This document shows positions 42,016-50,975 of a stretch of DNA of 64,000 nt, in pieces. How positions within the stretch are numbered: the stretch's first letter is position 1; each line of letters begins with the position of its first letter. The notes beneath the pieces were generated by a model. That model was not told the origin of the DNA. It made no database searches and saw nothing but the letters and a program-made list of their open reading frames with translations. Origin of the DNA: JALHMI01 sp964598535 (lineage in GTDB: Bacteria > Planctomycetota > Planctomycetia > Pirellulales > PALSA-1355). The stretch spans positions 92,633-156,632 of the forward strand of contig CAZRCI010000008.1 of the NCBI GenBank assembly GCA_964598535.1. Direction: 5' to 3'. The position numbers and the translations under genes were made by a program.

Positions 42016-43176
42016 CTAGCGCTGCACGCCGTAGCCGGGGCCGTTGATGTCCGAGTCGGCCAAAATGTCGTGCCGGAACTCGACAAGCGGCGGCACTTTG
42101 GCGTTGCCGCCGCGCACTGTTTGCGGCACGTAACGCACAAACTCCTTGCGGAGCGCGTCGTAGAACTTGTCTCCCTTCTGAAAGATCGGGCGATACTCGG
42201 CCATTTCGCCGAACCATGCCGGTCCCAGAACCTGAGCAGGAATCCAGTGCCCCTTGCCATCCTTATCGACGAGATAGAATTCGGGATAGTCGTGCGAATG
42301 CACCCACACGGTTCGCGCAGGAATCTTGGCAAGCCGGCAGAGCCCGACAAACAACGCACTCATTTCTTCACAATCGCCGCAGCGCTGATCGAGGGCGTGC
42401 ATCGCGCCGCGAAAGTCGCCGTTCTCGAACTTCACGTTGTCGCGCGTCCAACTCCAAAACGATTTGGCCGTGGCCCAGGGGCCTTCTTCTCGACTGGCGC
42501 TGGTCAGCGTGTTGGCCAGGTCGATCATCTTCGCGTTTTGAATCTCAACCCCCGGCGGAATTCCGATCAGTTGTTCGCGCAGCTCTGGCGGCGCGATTTT
42601 CGGCATCGCCAACTCGTCGGGCGGTAACGTGAATTTCGTGCGGTAACGCGTGATCTCGTACAGCCGTTCAACCGACGCGACCTTCCCCTCGCTAAGACGC
42701 GGTACCTGAAACTTCAAAATTGCAGCCTGGCCAGGCAGAATTTGTTCGCTTACGCGGGCGGTCGACGGCTCGCGGTGTTCTTCGAGCAAGCGGACCTTCT
42801 GCTCGGGCCAATCCATCGGGATAGGGCACGTGGCCACCAGGTTGTTCACCTCGGCCTCTTGAGCCGTGATCTTTATGACCACGTGCAGCCGGTACGTTCG
42901 CGGATCGGCCAGCTCGAGCGCAGGATCGGCCACGTCGAAGCGGTTCTTGGTTGGCTGCCGGACGGTCTTGCTGTTTTCGGTTTCGGGCCGTGGCGAAGCG
43001 GTTTCAAAAGCAGGCTTCTTCGTTGCCTTGCGTTCAAAGAGTGGGCGTGCGTCTTTATCGTCCGCGACGATGGTGTCCTCGACTTGCTCGCGCTGTGCAA
43101 AAGCTGCAAACGTGAACGACGACGCCAACAAGGCAAAGAGTGCCGCCCGCGCGGCCAAACGGAATGGTGTTCGCAT
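42016..43176 (-). CDS. Exported transglutaminase-like (cysteine peptidase fold) protein
   Basis: Protein of 386 residues with a signal peptide (ARAALFALLASSFTFAAFA). A spacer and a beta-rich region (about 90-190) precede a transglutaminase-like core. Cys269 in RCGDCEEMSALFVGLCRLA is the nucleophile, followed by the His/acidic block WVHSHDYPEFYLVDKDGKGHWIP. Bacterial members are usually peptidases or cross-linking enzymes. It lies 29 bp upstream of the DUF1549/DUF1553 gene and is probably the first gene of that three-gene unit. Confidence 0.85.
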   Translation of the reverse strand: MRTPFRLAARAALFALLASSFTFAAFAQREQVEDTIVADDKDARPLFERKATKKPAFETASPRPETENSKTVRQPTKNRFDVADPALELADPRTYRLHVVIKITAQEAEVNNLVATCPIPMDWPEQKVRLLEEHREPSTARVSEQILPGQAAILKFQVPRLSEGKVASVERLYEITRYRTKFTLPPDELAMPKIAPPELREQLIGIPPGVEIQNAKMIDLANTLTSASREEGPWATAKSFWSWTRDNVKFENGDFRGAMHALDQRCGDCEEMSALFVGLCRLAKIPARTVWVHSHDYPEFYLVDKDGKGHWIPAQVLGPAWFGEMAEYRPIFQKGDKFYDALRKEFVRYVPQTVRGGNAKVPPLVEFRHDILADSDINGPGYGVQR

Positions 43177-43354
43177 GGCAAACCCGCAGCCGTGCTTGGT
43201 CCGTGGAAACCCGCACAGCAGCGGAAGGACCCAGCTAGTTAAGAAAGGAAAATTTTACTTACCTTACCCAGTATGCGCGGGCTGGTCTGGGGTGTCAAAG
43301 TCTTCCCGGCCTTGGGCGTGTCGCGAAAATTCTTGGCGCGTAAGGTTTTGCGCT

Positions 43355-44674
43355 TTAAAGCTCATAACCGGACCGATACTCGGGCGTGACCACGCTGGCG
43401 AGCTCCGGTGCGTTCGTGGCCACCATGTTCTTGGCGTCCCATTCGACCTTTTTGCCGAGCGTTTCTGGCTCGGGAGCGGCCCAGACCGCGAGATTTCCGA
43501 GAAGAATGGTCTCGGTCAGCGGGCCGGCGTAGTCGGGGAAGTTCGACGTTGTGATCGGGCCACCCTGGATAGCATTCACAAACTCGACGAAGTGGTTGGT
43601 GACCTTGGGGTACTCGAGCTTCACGTCGGTCCCCTCGATGAGCACATAGCCGAACTCGCAGTAGTCGCCCTTGGCGAAGAGTTTGCCCTTGTCGCCGATC
43701 ATCAGCACGCCGGTTTGGGTCATCGGCTCCCGACCAAACAGGTCGGCCGGCGGCTTTTGGCCACCGTCATACCAGGTCATCTTGAGCCCCGGTCGCGTAT
43801 CGTTGGCCGGAAACTCGAAGTCGATGATCGACCACTTCGGAAAGCTGTCGCGATTATGTCCCGCGGTCTTGGCCTGGACGCTCGTTGGATCGCGCAGGTC
43901 CAGGGCCATGAACGGCATGTTTACCGTGTGGCAGGCCATGTCGCCGAGAGCGCCCGAACCAAAGTCCCACCAGCCGCGCCACGAGTTCGGGTGATAGCCC
44001 GGGGCGTACGGCCGTTCTGGCGCCGTGCCGAGCCAGAGATCCCAATGCACGTTTTCTGGAATCGGGGCTTCGGCCGGACGAGGGCAACCACAGGCCCAGT
44101 GTGGGCGATTGGTCCAGACGTGGACTTCGTTTACATTGCCGATCACACCGGCCTTGATCGCGGCGGCCGTCTTCCGCAAGCCTGGGAAGCTGGTGCCTTG
44201 GTTGCCCATTTGAGTGGCAACCTTCGTTTCGCGCGCGATTTCCCCAAGCTTGCGGGCCTCCCAGATCGTGCGCGTCAACGGCTTTTGCGTATAGCAGGCG
44301 ACTCCACGCCGCATGGCCGCGGCCGTGATAGCCGCGTGCATATGGTCGGGCGTGCTGATCGTGGCCGCATCGATTTTGCCCTCCATTTCATCGAGCAGTT
44401 TGCGAAAGTCGCTAAAGCGCTTTGCGGTTGGGAATTGCTTCTCGCCCGCGTTGGCCAAGGTGCGATCGTCAACGTCGCAGATCGCGACAATGTCACCAGC
44501 TCGACGCGCATCGGCGGAGTCGCTACGCCCTTTGCCACCGACGCCAATGCAAGCAAATCGTACCCGTTCGTTGGGCGACCTGGTTTCTTCGGCCACGGCC
44601 GTGGAAACGTAAACGCCCACGCCGGTGAGAGCCGTGGCTTTGAGGAAACGGCGACGATCGGTGAGGTACGACAT
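43355..44674 (-). CDS. Gfo/Idh/MocA family oxidoreductase with Tat signal
   Basis: Protein of 439 residues. DRRRFLKATALTGVG is a twin-arginine signal. The Rossmann motif is ACIGVGGKGR (41-50). The family EKP block reads TQKPLTRT, with Gln130 in place of Glu, as in several planctomycete members. The C-terminal domain contains DFGSGALGDMACHTVNMPF, the block carrying the catalytic Asp/His. It is distinct in sequence from the member at 30439-31899. The substrate is probably a sugar derivative and cannot be specified. Confidence 0.88.
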   Translation of the reverse strand: MSYLTDRRRFLKATALTGVGVYVSTAVAEETRSPNERVRFACIGVGGKGRSDSADARRAGDIVAICDVDDRTLANAGEKQFPTAKRFSDFRKLLDEMEGKIDAATISTPDHMHAAITAAAMRRGVACYTQKPLTRTIWEARKLGEIARETKVATQMGNQGTSFPGLRKTAAAIKAGVIGNVNEVHVWTNRPHWACGCPRPAEAPIPENVHWDLWLGTAPERPYAPGYHPNSWRGWWDFGSGALGDMACHTVNMPFMALDLRDPTSVQAKTAGHNRDSFPKWSIIDFEFPANDTRPGLKMTWYDGGQKPPADLFGREPMTQTGVLMIGDKGKLFAKGDYCEFGYVLIEGTDVKLEYPKVTNHFVEFVNAIQGGPITTSNFPDYAGPLTETILLGNLAVWAAPEPETLGKKVEWDAKNMVATNAPELASVVTPEYRSGYEL

Positions 44675-44799
44675 GCTGAGAACTCCAACGGGCGTGTTTA
44701 TTTCTGAAGGTGGGTAGGCGGCCGAGCCGCCCGAAATGACCTTCCCCGAGTGGACCGAGGAAGGCGCTACTGGGGCGCGTTCGTGAAACCGTTACGATA

Positions 44800-45939
44800 T
44801 CACACCCGGCGGAGCGATTCACGGTCGGCGGCCAGAAATTTGGCTTCGGGGGCCCTGGTGCCATCGAGCGCAAGCCGGGCGAGCTCCTCGCCCAGGACTC
44901 CGGCAAACTTGAAACCGTGACCAGAAAGCCCCGCGGCAAAAGCAACTTCCGGAAATTCTGGATGCCGGTCGAGTATAAAATGCTCGTCGGGACTCATCGT
45001 GTACATACAGACGGCGTGACGCATTCGCTCGGCCGTCACGCCTGGGAGATGCCGCTGGATAAAGGCCACGGCGCGAGCCTCGTCGGTCGCGTCGAGTTGA
45101 CGGTCGACATTGTCCGGATCGGTAAGGATCTGTCCCCCACTGTGCTCGGCAACCTTTAGCCCTTGCTCGTCGATCTGAGGGAAACCGTAGAAGCAACCGT
45201 CCGGCAAATCGAACAAGAAGCCGGGGAAGCCACGTTCGGCTCGGTAATCGTCCGTGCGCGGACGGTACCAGTAGAGCGACTTACGGCGCAGTTGAAGTTT
45301 GATGCCAAGCCCTGCCAGCAATGGCACGGACCAAGCGCCAGCGGCGATTACAAGTCGTTTTGCCTCGTAAACATTGCGGCTTGTTTCGAGGTACACCGAA
45401 CCATTTGCGGCATGCCACGTTCGTACGGCTTCATCGAATAGCAAGTTCGCGCCGAACCGCTGCGCGGCCGAGACGTGCGCCTCGACACAGCGTTCCACGA
45501 AGAGATAGCCGGCCCGGGTTTCATAAACAGCCGCGCAATCGTCTGGAACCAACAAGCCTGGAAAACGGCGCATTGCTTCAGCCGCTAAGAGATTGTCGAC
45601 GGGGAGGTGATGTTCCGCGGCGCTGGCGCGTACGCCGCGAATCACCTCCCCCTGCGGCGGTCCGATTTGGATCAGGCCGACTTCCTGGTAGAGGTCTGCG
45701 TTCGTGACTTGTTCCAGGGCCCGCCATCCTGCAAACGCGCGCTGTACGAGCGGAACATAGTCAGGGTGCTCGAAATAGGTCTGGCGGATGAGACGTGTCT
45801 GGCCGTGCGAGCTTCCGCGATCGTGCGCCAGGCCGAACTGCTCGATACCCAGCACGCGTGCTCCACGCCGTGCGAGATGATAGAGCGCGGCGCTTCCCAC
45901 GCCGCCCAATCCCAGCACGATGACATCAAATGTTTGCAT
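44800..45939 (-). CDS. solA: SolA-type FAD-dependent oxidase (N-methyl-L-tryptophan / monomeric sarcosine oxidase family)
   Basis: Protein of 379 residues, the normal family length. The FAD-binding motif GLGGVGSA (10-17) and the acidic strand end GIEQFG are followed by the family blocks HDRGSSHGQTRLIRQ and YTMSPDEHFILDRHP. Cys311 in VCMYTMSP corresponds to the covalent flavin cysteine of MTOX/MSOX. C-terminal SGHGFKFAGVLGE completes the signature. These enzymes oxidatively demethylate N-methyl amino acids with release of hydrogen peroxide. The exact substrate (N-methyltryptophan, sarcosine or another secondary amino acid) is uncertain, and the symbol is given for the family. Confidence 0.85.
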   Translation of the reverse strand: MQTFDVIVLGLGGVGSAALYHLARRGARVLGIEQFGLAHDRGSSHGQTRLIRQTYFEHPDYVPLVQRAFAGWRALEQVTNADLYQEVGLIQIGPPQGEVIRGVRASAAEHHLPVDNLLAAEAMRRFPGLLVPDDCAAVYETRAGYLFVERCVEAHVSAAQRFGANLLFDEAVRTWHAANGSVYLETSRNVYEAKRLVIAAGAWSVPLLAGLGIKLQLRRKSLYWYRPRTDDYRAERGFPGFLFDLPDGCFYGFPQIDEQGLKVAEHSGGQILTDPDNVDRQLDATDEARAVAFIQRHLPGVTAERMRHAVCMYTMSPDEHFILDRHPEFPEVAFAAGLSGHGFKFAGVLGEELARLALDGTRAPEAKFLAADRESLRRV

Positions 45940-46034
45940 GACGGGCTTTTGCGCAGCGGTGGATGCGCGTGTTAACGGTCTGGTGAATTTTTCGGCCGTT
46001 TCCGCCGATACACGATGAAGTACTTCCGGGCTGA

Positions 46035-46322
46035 ATGCTGTCAGCCATCACGCCGTTGACGCCGATGACTATTCTTTCTCTACAAACGAATCTCGATTGG
46101 CAAGCCGTAGAGCAGGCCGCGGAACGCCGCCTGCGAGAAAGTCCTTACTATTTTTTGCGATCGATTCGTTGTCGTTGCGAGGCCGGCGTCGTCACGCTCA
46201 CGGGCCGCGTGCCCTATGGGCAATTGCGGCAATTTGCCGAGACAATCGTATGGCGGGTGGACGGTGTCCAGCACGTCGTCAATCAATTGGAAGTGTATGA
46301 TCCGCAGCGGGCGAGCGCATAG
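46035..46322 (+). CDS. BON-domain protein
   Basis: Small protein of 95 residues. The BON fold covers about 20-90: VEQAAERRLRESPYYFLRSIRCRCEAG, then VVTLTGRVPYGQLRQFAE and VDGVQHVVNQLEV. It has no signal peptide or other domain. BON domains bind phospholipid or other macromolecules; free-standing short versions are frequent in Planctomycetes. ATG at 46065 (11 codons later) is an alternative start. It ends 8 bp from the convergent flavoprotein gene. Confidence 0.82.
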   Translation: MLSAITPLTPMTILSLQTNLDWQAVEQAAERRLRESPYYFLRSIRCRCEAGVVTLTGRVPYGQLRQFAETIVWRVDGVQHVVNQLEVYDPQRASA

Positions 46323-46330
46323 CGAGACCG

Positions 46331-47944
46331 TTATGTCTTCAAGGGCGCGTAGCGGGCGATGATCGCCTTGGCCGCGCGGAGGCCGTCGAGCGCGGCGCTG
46401 ACGATCCCCCCCGCGTAGCCTGCGCCCTCGCCAATGGGGTAGAGGCCGCGCAGGCCAGAGCTTTCGAGCGTCTGATCGTCGCGTAGGAACCGTACTGGCG
46501 CGCTGCCTCGCGCTTCGGGCCCCACGAGCGTGGCTTCTCGCAGGAACAGGCCTCGCCACCGATCGTCCAGTACCGGTAACGCGCGGCGAATCGCTTGGGC
46601 AACAACGGGAGGCAAGACCTCATCGAGCTCGGCGAGAACCAGCCCCCGCGGATAACTTGAATCAGGCAGGCTATGGGTCGCCCGGTGGGAAACGAAGTCT
46701 TGCGCTCTCTGGATGGGGCACGCGTACCTTTCCATGCCGAGTTCGTAGGCGATGCGTTCGTACTGCTGCTGCAAGTACATGCCGGCCAGGACATGGCTAC
46801 CGCCGAACAACGCGGGCTCGAGCGTGACCATCAGGCCGCTGTTGGCGTAGGGTGAATTCCGCTTGGAAAGGCTCATGCCGTTGGTGCAAAAGTAGCCCGG
46901 CTCCGAAACGCTTGGCATCACGTACCCGCCGGCGCACATGCAAAAGGTAAAGACGTTGTGTTCCCCGCGAGCGACCAGCGAATAGTCGGCCGAGCCGAGC
47001 GTTTCTTCCAGCCGCGTCGCGCCGTACTGCGCGCGGTTGACTTGTTCCTGAGGCTGTTCGATCCGCAGGCCAAGCTGAAACGGCTTTTGAACCATTGGCA
47101 GGCCGCGGGCGTGCAGCATCTCGTACGTATCTCGTGCGCTATGTCCAATGGCCAGCACCGCGAGCGACGTTGAGATGCGTCCGGAGGACGTAAGCAACGC
47201 GCGGAGCGTGCCCCCATCCAGTTCGAGGTCTTCGACACGGCAGTCAAAGCGGAATTCGCCACCCATCTCGATGATGCGCTCGCGGATCGCCTTGACCACC
47301 GCGGGCAGGCGGTTGCTGCCCAGGTGTGGCCGATGATCGTAGAGAATCGAGGGTTTGCCTTTGCATTCGGCAAAAATCTCGAGTACGCGCTGCACGTCGG
47401 GGCCCGTAGATCGGCAGGTGAGTTTGCCGTCGCTGAACGTGCCGGCGCCACCTTCACCAAAGAGGTAATTGCTTTCAGGATTGTGTGGTCCGCCAGCGTC
47501 GAAAGCGTGCATGTCGCGAATCCGTTCGCGCACCGGCTTACCGCGTTCGAGTACGATCGGTTGGTACCCCTGCTCTGCCAGAAAGTATGCGGCGAACACG
47601 CCTGCTGGCCCAGAGCCGACGATGACGGGGCGTTCAGCGAGTCGCTCGCTGCCGGGTTGGGGCATCTTGAAACGAGGCGCTTCGTATAGATCCGCAGTAA
47701 TCGGTTTCGAGCGGCGGTTGGCGCGGCGGACAAGTTCGGATTCGGTGGCCGGATCGGAAGTCGCAACTTCGAGCGAAAAGACGTAAGAGATGTTGGTTTT
47801 GTCTCGTGCGTCCAGGCTCTTGCGAAGGATACGCCAGCGGCCAATATCATCCGGGCGCACGCCTAGCACTCGAGCCGCGCGCTCGGGCAGCGACAATTCT
47901 GGCTCTTCAACGTTCAGGCGGATGTTTGACAGGCGGATTGGCAT
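46331..47944 (-). CDS. COG2509-type uncharacterised FAD-dependent dehydrogenase
   Basis: Protein of 537 residues. An N-terminal RNA-binding-like alpha/beta domain (about 1-90; IRLNVEEPELSLPERAARVL, then RILRKSLDARDKTNISYVF) precedes the flavoprotein core with VGSGPAGVFAAYFLAEQG. LFGEGGAGTFSDGKLTCR, VLAIGHSARDTYEML and CMCAGGYVMPS are characteristic blocks. The C-terminal motif is LYPIGEGAGYAGGIVSAALDG. The family is widespread but has no assigned reaction. The frame continues 40 codons upstream, yet the N-terminal domain begins at the ATG at 47944. It is divergent from the small zinc-ribbon gene. Confidence 0.87.
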   Translation of the reverse strand: MPIRLSNIRLNVEEPELSLPERAARVLGVRPDDIGRWRILRKSLDARDKTNISYVFSLEVATSDPATESELVRRANRRSKPITADLYEAPRFKMPQPGSERLAERPVIVGSGPAGVFAAYFLAEQGYQPIVLERGKPVRERIRDMHAFDAGGPHNPESNYLFGEGGAGTFSDGKLTCRSTGPDVQRVLEIFAECKGKPSILYDHRPHLGSNRLPAVVKAIRERIIEMGGEFRFDCRVEDLELDGGTLRALLTSSGRISTSLAVLAIGHSARDTYEMLHARGLPMVQKPFQLGLRIEQPQEQVNRAQYGATRLEETLGSADYSLVARGEHNVFTFCMCAGGYVMPSVSEPGYFCTNGMSLSKRNSPYANSGLMVTLEPALFGGSHVLAGMYLQQQYERIAYELGMERYACPIQRAQDFVSHRATHSLPDSSYPRGLVLAELDEVLPPVVAQAIRRALPVLDDRWRGLFLREATLVGPEARGSAPVRFLRDDQTLESSGLRGLYPIGEGAGYAGGIVSAALDGLRAAKAIIARYAPLKT

Positions 47945-48085
47945 GGCATTAATTCTAGGTCGTGCAATTCTACGCTGCCGGCCTGGTCGGCGCAAGCGGA
48001 GTTGGCCGCTTTGCCCCACCGCTTCATGACGATACGATGGCGAGATAGCCTGCTTACTGAGCAAAGAATTACGAGGGATTCAGCG

Positions 48086-48248
48086 ATGGAAACGAGCGAT
48101 CGCCCCGCGGCCTCGACCCCGGATGAGGCGGGTTGTCGGGCTGCGTGCCCGGTGTGTGGGGGGGCGCCTGATCGAGATTCGCGGCAAGCTGCAGTGTGGA
48201 GATTGCCGCACCATCTGCGAAACTTGCTGTGAGGGCGGTCGGGGCTAG
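48086..48248 (+). pseudogene. Small zinc-ribbon protein gene with an apparent one-base frameshift
   Basis: ATG 48086 opens a frame reading to CPVCGG, then meets a run of seven G (48158-48164). In the frame as written the sequence after the run loses all cysteines and stops at the TGA ending at 48232. With one G fewer the frame continues as RLIEIRGKLQCGDC, RTICETCCEGG and stops at TAG 48246-48248. This gives a 53-residue protein with CPVC, CGDC and CETCC knuckles, a convincing double zinc-binding pattern. The defect may be a sequencing error, a real mutation or programmed +1 slippage. Function is unknown. It is divergent from the COG2509 flavoprotein gene. Confidence 0.6.
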
Positions 48249-48295
48249 TGCTCCGTCAACGTTTAATTTTTTTCGAGCTCCATCTTTCTGGGAAC

Positions 48296-48340
48296 ACACG
48301 CTTACTGGTTTGCGCCAAACCGCTTGCGCGTTTGGCGATG
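48296..48340 (+). repeat. 45-nt hairpin repeat, copy 2 (copy 1 at 11011-11055)
   Basis: Same orientation as copy 1 and identical at 37 of 45 positions. The stem CGCCAAAC (48313-48320) pairs fully with GTTTGGCG (48330-48337) around a 9-nt loop. The GTGCTCCGTC motif found near copy 1 occurs here at 48249-48258, directly after the zinc-ribbon stop codon. A run of seven T (48267-48273) lies between them. The remaining DNA to 48517 holds no gene that I recognise. Confidence 0.55.
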
Positions 48341-48517
48341 CGAGCAAGCCGCCGAAAAAAGTCCGTCGCGACCTTTTCCGCCTCGCGAATTGCGGAGCTG
48401 AGCTACCGCAATGAATTGCGAGGGCCCCCTACGAAGCGCGTACCGGTTCGTAGTTCTCCAAGCAATGCCTAATGATGGAAACGATTGGAAGGGCCGGGAG
48501 AGGTCTTCAGTGCGCCG

Positions 48518-49384
48518 CTAAGCCAGCGGCAGCACGTCTCCGCAGCGAGTCAGCCGGTCATGCAAGTCGACGAGCGGCGCAATCGTCGAGAGCGTTTTGC
48601 CGCTGCCGAACGTATCGATCAGGTGACAGGTCGCGTAAAAGGCTTGTCGTTCGAGGTACGCATCGTGCCACTTCTGGAAGCTACGTTCTTGTTCATCCGT
48701 TTCGCGCGGCCAGGCGATGGCGTTGGCTGAATGGCCGCAACGCCACGGTTTGGGAGTCAGCCGCGCGCGGAAGCAACGCTGGTCGCGACAGAGGCGAACG
48801 TATAGCGGATCGGCGCCGAGAGCGGAGAAGGCTTGTAACGCCTCGTCGCCATCGGGCTGGAATTCGGCATGGGTCGCGAACAGCCGTAGCCCGGAATGCG
48901 TGCGATACAGACGGGCACTCCAATCGCTTGCCGTGCGGAAGAAAGCAGCGATATGATCCATTGCTCGAGCTTCAATTTCCGCAATTGGACGTTGAAGATT
49001 GCGAACAAAGAGGCTGCGCAAGTGATAACTTAGCATGGCGGTTGGCGATGGCTCGTCAAGATCGATGTCGACGAACATCGCTTGCGCGGTATTGAGCACC
49101 AGCGATCCGTAGGCGTTTTGGGTAATGGCTGCGACGAGTGTGCCTCGGTCATCGTGGAATCGCTGCTTGACGTCTTCCCGAATTGCCCCCGTCCCGTAGC
49201 CATAGCGGTCAAGCTGCTCTCCGGCCCGGAGCTTCCCGATAACTCGCTGGGCCGAATCGATCGCGCTACGGCGGGCATCTTCCATGCTGATGTCGGACCA
49301 CCGCCAGCAGGAAAAGCGAGCGATGCCGCCCTGGTGAGTCGGCTGTTCCGCAGTGGCGCGATACCAATGTGCAGGGAGCTTCAA
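48518..49384 (-). CDS. Conserved-looking hypothetical protein, possible distant primase-like fold
   Basis: Soluble protein of 288 residues that I cannot assign with confidence. It contains the acidic strand AMFVDIDLDEPSP (about 102-114), then YRTHSGLRLFATHAEF and DPLYVRLCRDQRCFRARLTPKPWR. A DxD strand followed by a Thr/Ser-Gly-Leu-Arg strand and a Cys/Arg-rich segment recalls the catalytic arrangement of archaeo-eukaryotic primase-like domains, but this is only a pattern impression. There is no signal peptide or membrane segment. It lies 110 bp downstream of bcp on the same strand. Confidence 0.6.
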   Translation of the reverse strand: MKLPAHWYRATAEQPTHQGGIARFSCWRWSDISMEDARRSAIDSAQRVIGKLRAGEQLDRYGYGTGAIREDVKQRFHDDRGTLVAAITQNAYGSLVLNTAQAMFVDIDLDEPSPTAMLSYHLRSLFVRNLQRPIAEIEARAMDHIAAFFRTASDWSARLYRTHSGLRLFATHAEFQPDGDEALQAFSALGADPLYVRLCRDQRCFRARLTPKPWRCGHSANAIAWPRETDEQERSFQKWHDAYLERQAFYATCHLIDTFGSGKTLSTIAPLVDLHDRLTRCGDVLPLA

Positions 49385-49494
49385 GAGAGACGTCTCGGGG
49401 GGCTAGAATCGCTGCAACGATAGCTTCGGCCAAGAGATTGGCGGAGATCGCGGCGGAATGAGGAACGGTCCGCAGTATCCTCCGATGCAAGGCC

Positions 49495-49971
49495 TTATTT
49501 GCCTAATTCCTTGACCGCGGCGATGACTTCTTCATCATGGCCCTCCACGCGGACTTTCTTCCAGACGCGGGCCACTTTGCCCTCGGCATCGATAAGATAC
49601 GTTGACCTTTGGATGCCCATGGATTTCTTGCCGTACATGTTTTTTTCGCGCCAGGCGCCGTACTTCTCGGCCACTTTGTGATCCACGTCGGCCAGGAGCG
49701 GAAAGTTTAGTTTGTGCTTCGCTCGAAACTTGCTATGGCTTTCCAGGCTGTCTGTACTGACGCCGAGCACCGTGGCTCCGAGCTTGGTAAACGCTGCCTT
49801 TTGGTCTCGAAAGGCACACGCTTCGCGCGTGCAGCCCGGCGTATCGTCGCGTGGATAGAAATAAAGAACGACCGGCTTGCCCTTGAGGGCCGAAAGCTTG
49901 ATCTTCCCACCATCGTCCGCCGGGAGCGTAAAGTCGGGGGCCTTTTTCCCCGATTCGATCCAGTCTGCCAT
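49495..49971 (-). CDS. bcp: Thioredoxin-dependent thiol peroxidase, Bcp/PrxQ type
   Basis: Peroxiredoxin of 158 residues, normal length. The active site PRDDTPGCTREACAFRD holds the peroxidatic Cys47 and, five residues on, the resolving Cys52 of the alpha-2 PrxQ subtype. GVSTDSLESHSKFRAKHKL and LLADVDHKVAEKYG are further family blocks. It reduces hydrogen peroxide and organic hydroperoxides in the cytoplasm with electrons from thioredoxin. The start ATG at 49971 is the only sensible one. Confidence 0.94.
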   Translation of the reverse strand: MADWIESGKKAPDFTLPADDGGKIKLSALKGKPVVLYFYPRDDTPGCTREACAFRDQKAAFTKLGATVLGVSTDSLESHSKFRAKHKLNFPLLADVDHKVAEKYGAWREKNMYGKKSMGIQRSTYLIDAEGKVARVWKKVRVEGHDEEVIAAVKELGK

Positions 49972-50111
49972 GGGCCACGTTCCTGTCGTGAAAGAGATTC
50001 GAGAGTCAGCGTCTAGCTAATTACCTTATCGCCCCTAGGCGTTGCGGCAAGTCCCAGACCGGGCTCACCCGTTCCTCGGTCCGCTTGCGGCACGCCGGCA
50101 GCCCGCGAATA

Positions 50112-50975
50112 ATGAATCGCATGCCGCAGCCACCGCGCCAACTCGATTCTCGCATTCAAATCGTAACGCCTGAAAACATCGCTTTTCACTATATCGTGGC
50201 GGGGCCGTTCCGTCGGCTTCCGGCGTATTTGATCGACTGCTTGATCTGCACGGTGACGCTCGTCGCGACCTTTTTGGGGATTGTGCTGGTGTTTGGCGCA
50301 AGCGGTCTTGTCGAGCTCGGCATCGGCCTCTGGCTGCTGCTGGCCTTCGCCATAAGCTGGTTTTACTTTGGGCTGTTCGAAACGTTCTGGAATGGCCAGA
50401 CTCCTGGCAAGCGTTTGCTGGGGTTGCGCGTGCTAAGCGTCTCGGGGCAGCCGATCAACGCCATGCAGGCGATTGTGCGGAATGTATTGCGGGCGGTCGA
50501 CGCGATGCCGGTTCTGGGGTCCATGGCGCTTGGCATTCCGATGTACATGGTCGGCCTCTTGGCCGCCGCGGCGAATGATCGTTATCAGCGCATGGGCGAC
50601 CTCGCGGCCGGAACCATGGTGGTAATCGAACGCCGGAGCACGCTGCGGGGTCTGTCGCAGTTCGATCATCCCGATCTGGTGCGGTTGGCGCTCGACCTGC
50701 CCCGCAGTTTGAAGATCAATCGCGGAATAGCGCAGGCGCTGAGCCTGTACGTCGCCCGGCGAGAACGCATTGTGCCGGGCCGGCGTCACGAAATCGCTCG
50801 TACGCTGAGCGAGCCGCTTGCCGAGCGATTTGGCTTGCCTGCGGATACGGAGCCCGACTTATTGCTTTGTGCAATCTACTATCGGACGTTCATCGCCGAC
50901 ACGGCGGGCAGTTCCGTCCAGTCTCCAGAAGCCGAGGCGGCCGAAATGGCCGCGGCCGAGGTGTCCGTCCGATGA
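50112..50975 (+). CDS. RDD-family membrane protein
   Basis: Protein of 287 residues, first gene of the MoxR/DUF58 operon. The RDD domain (about 20-170) has FRRLPAYLIDCLICT at the first helix and WNGQTPGKRLLGLRVL, the family GxTxGKxxxxxxV block. Three hydrophobic segments are visible. A cytoplasmic C-terminal part (about 185-287) is alpha-helical and charged. The initiation codon is ATG 50112 or 50121; an earlier in-frame TTG has no ribosome site. The stop overlaps the ATG of the SpoIIM-like gene (ATGA). Confidence 0.87.
   Translation: MNRMPQPPRQLDSRIQIVTPENIAFHYIVAGPFRRLPAYLIDCLICTVTLVATFLGIVLVFGASGLVELGIGLWLLLAFAISWFYFGLFETFWNGQTPGKRLLGLRVLSVSGQPINAMQAIVRNVLRAVDAMPVLGSMALGIPMYMVGLLAAAANDRYQRMGDLAAGTMVVIERRSTLRGLSQFDHPDLVRLALDLPRSLKINRGIAQALSLYVARRERIVPGRRHEIARTLSEPLAERFGLPADTEPDLLLCAIYYRTFIADTAGSSVQSPEAEAAEMAAAEVSVR

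Noticed and set aside
44717..44772. Terminator between the SolA-like and Gfo/Idh/MocA genes
   Set aside because: A GGCGGC/GCCGCC hairpin and a CCTTCC/GGAAGG pair exist, but no T-run follows on the coding strand, so I do not call it.
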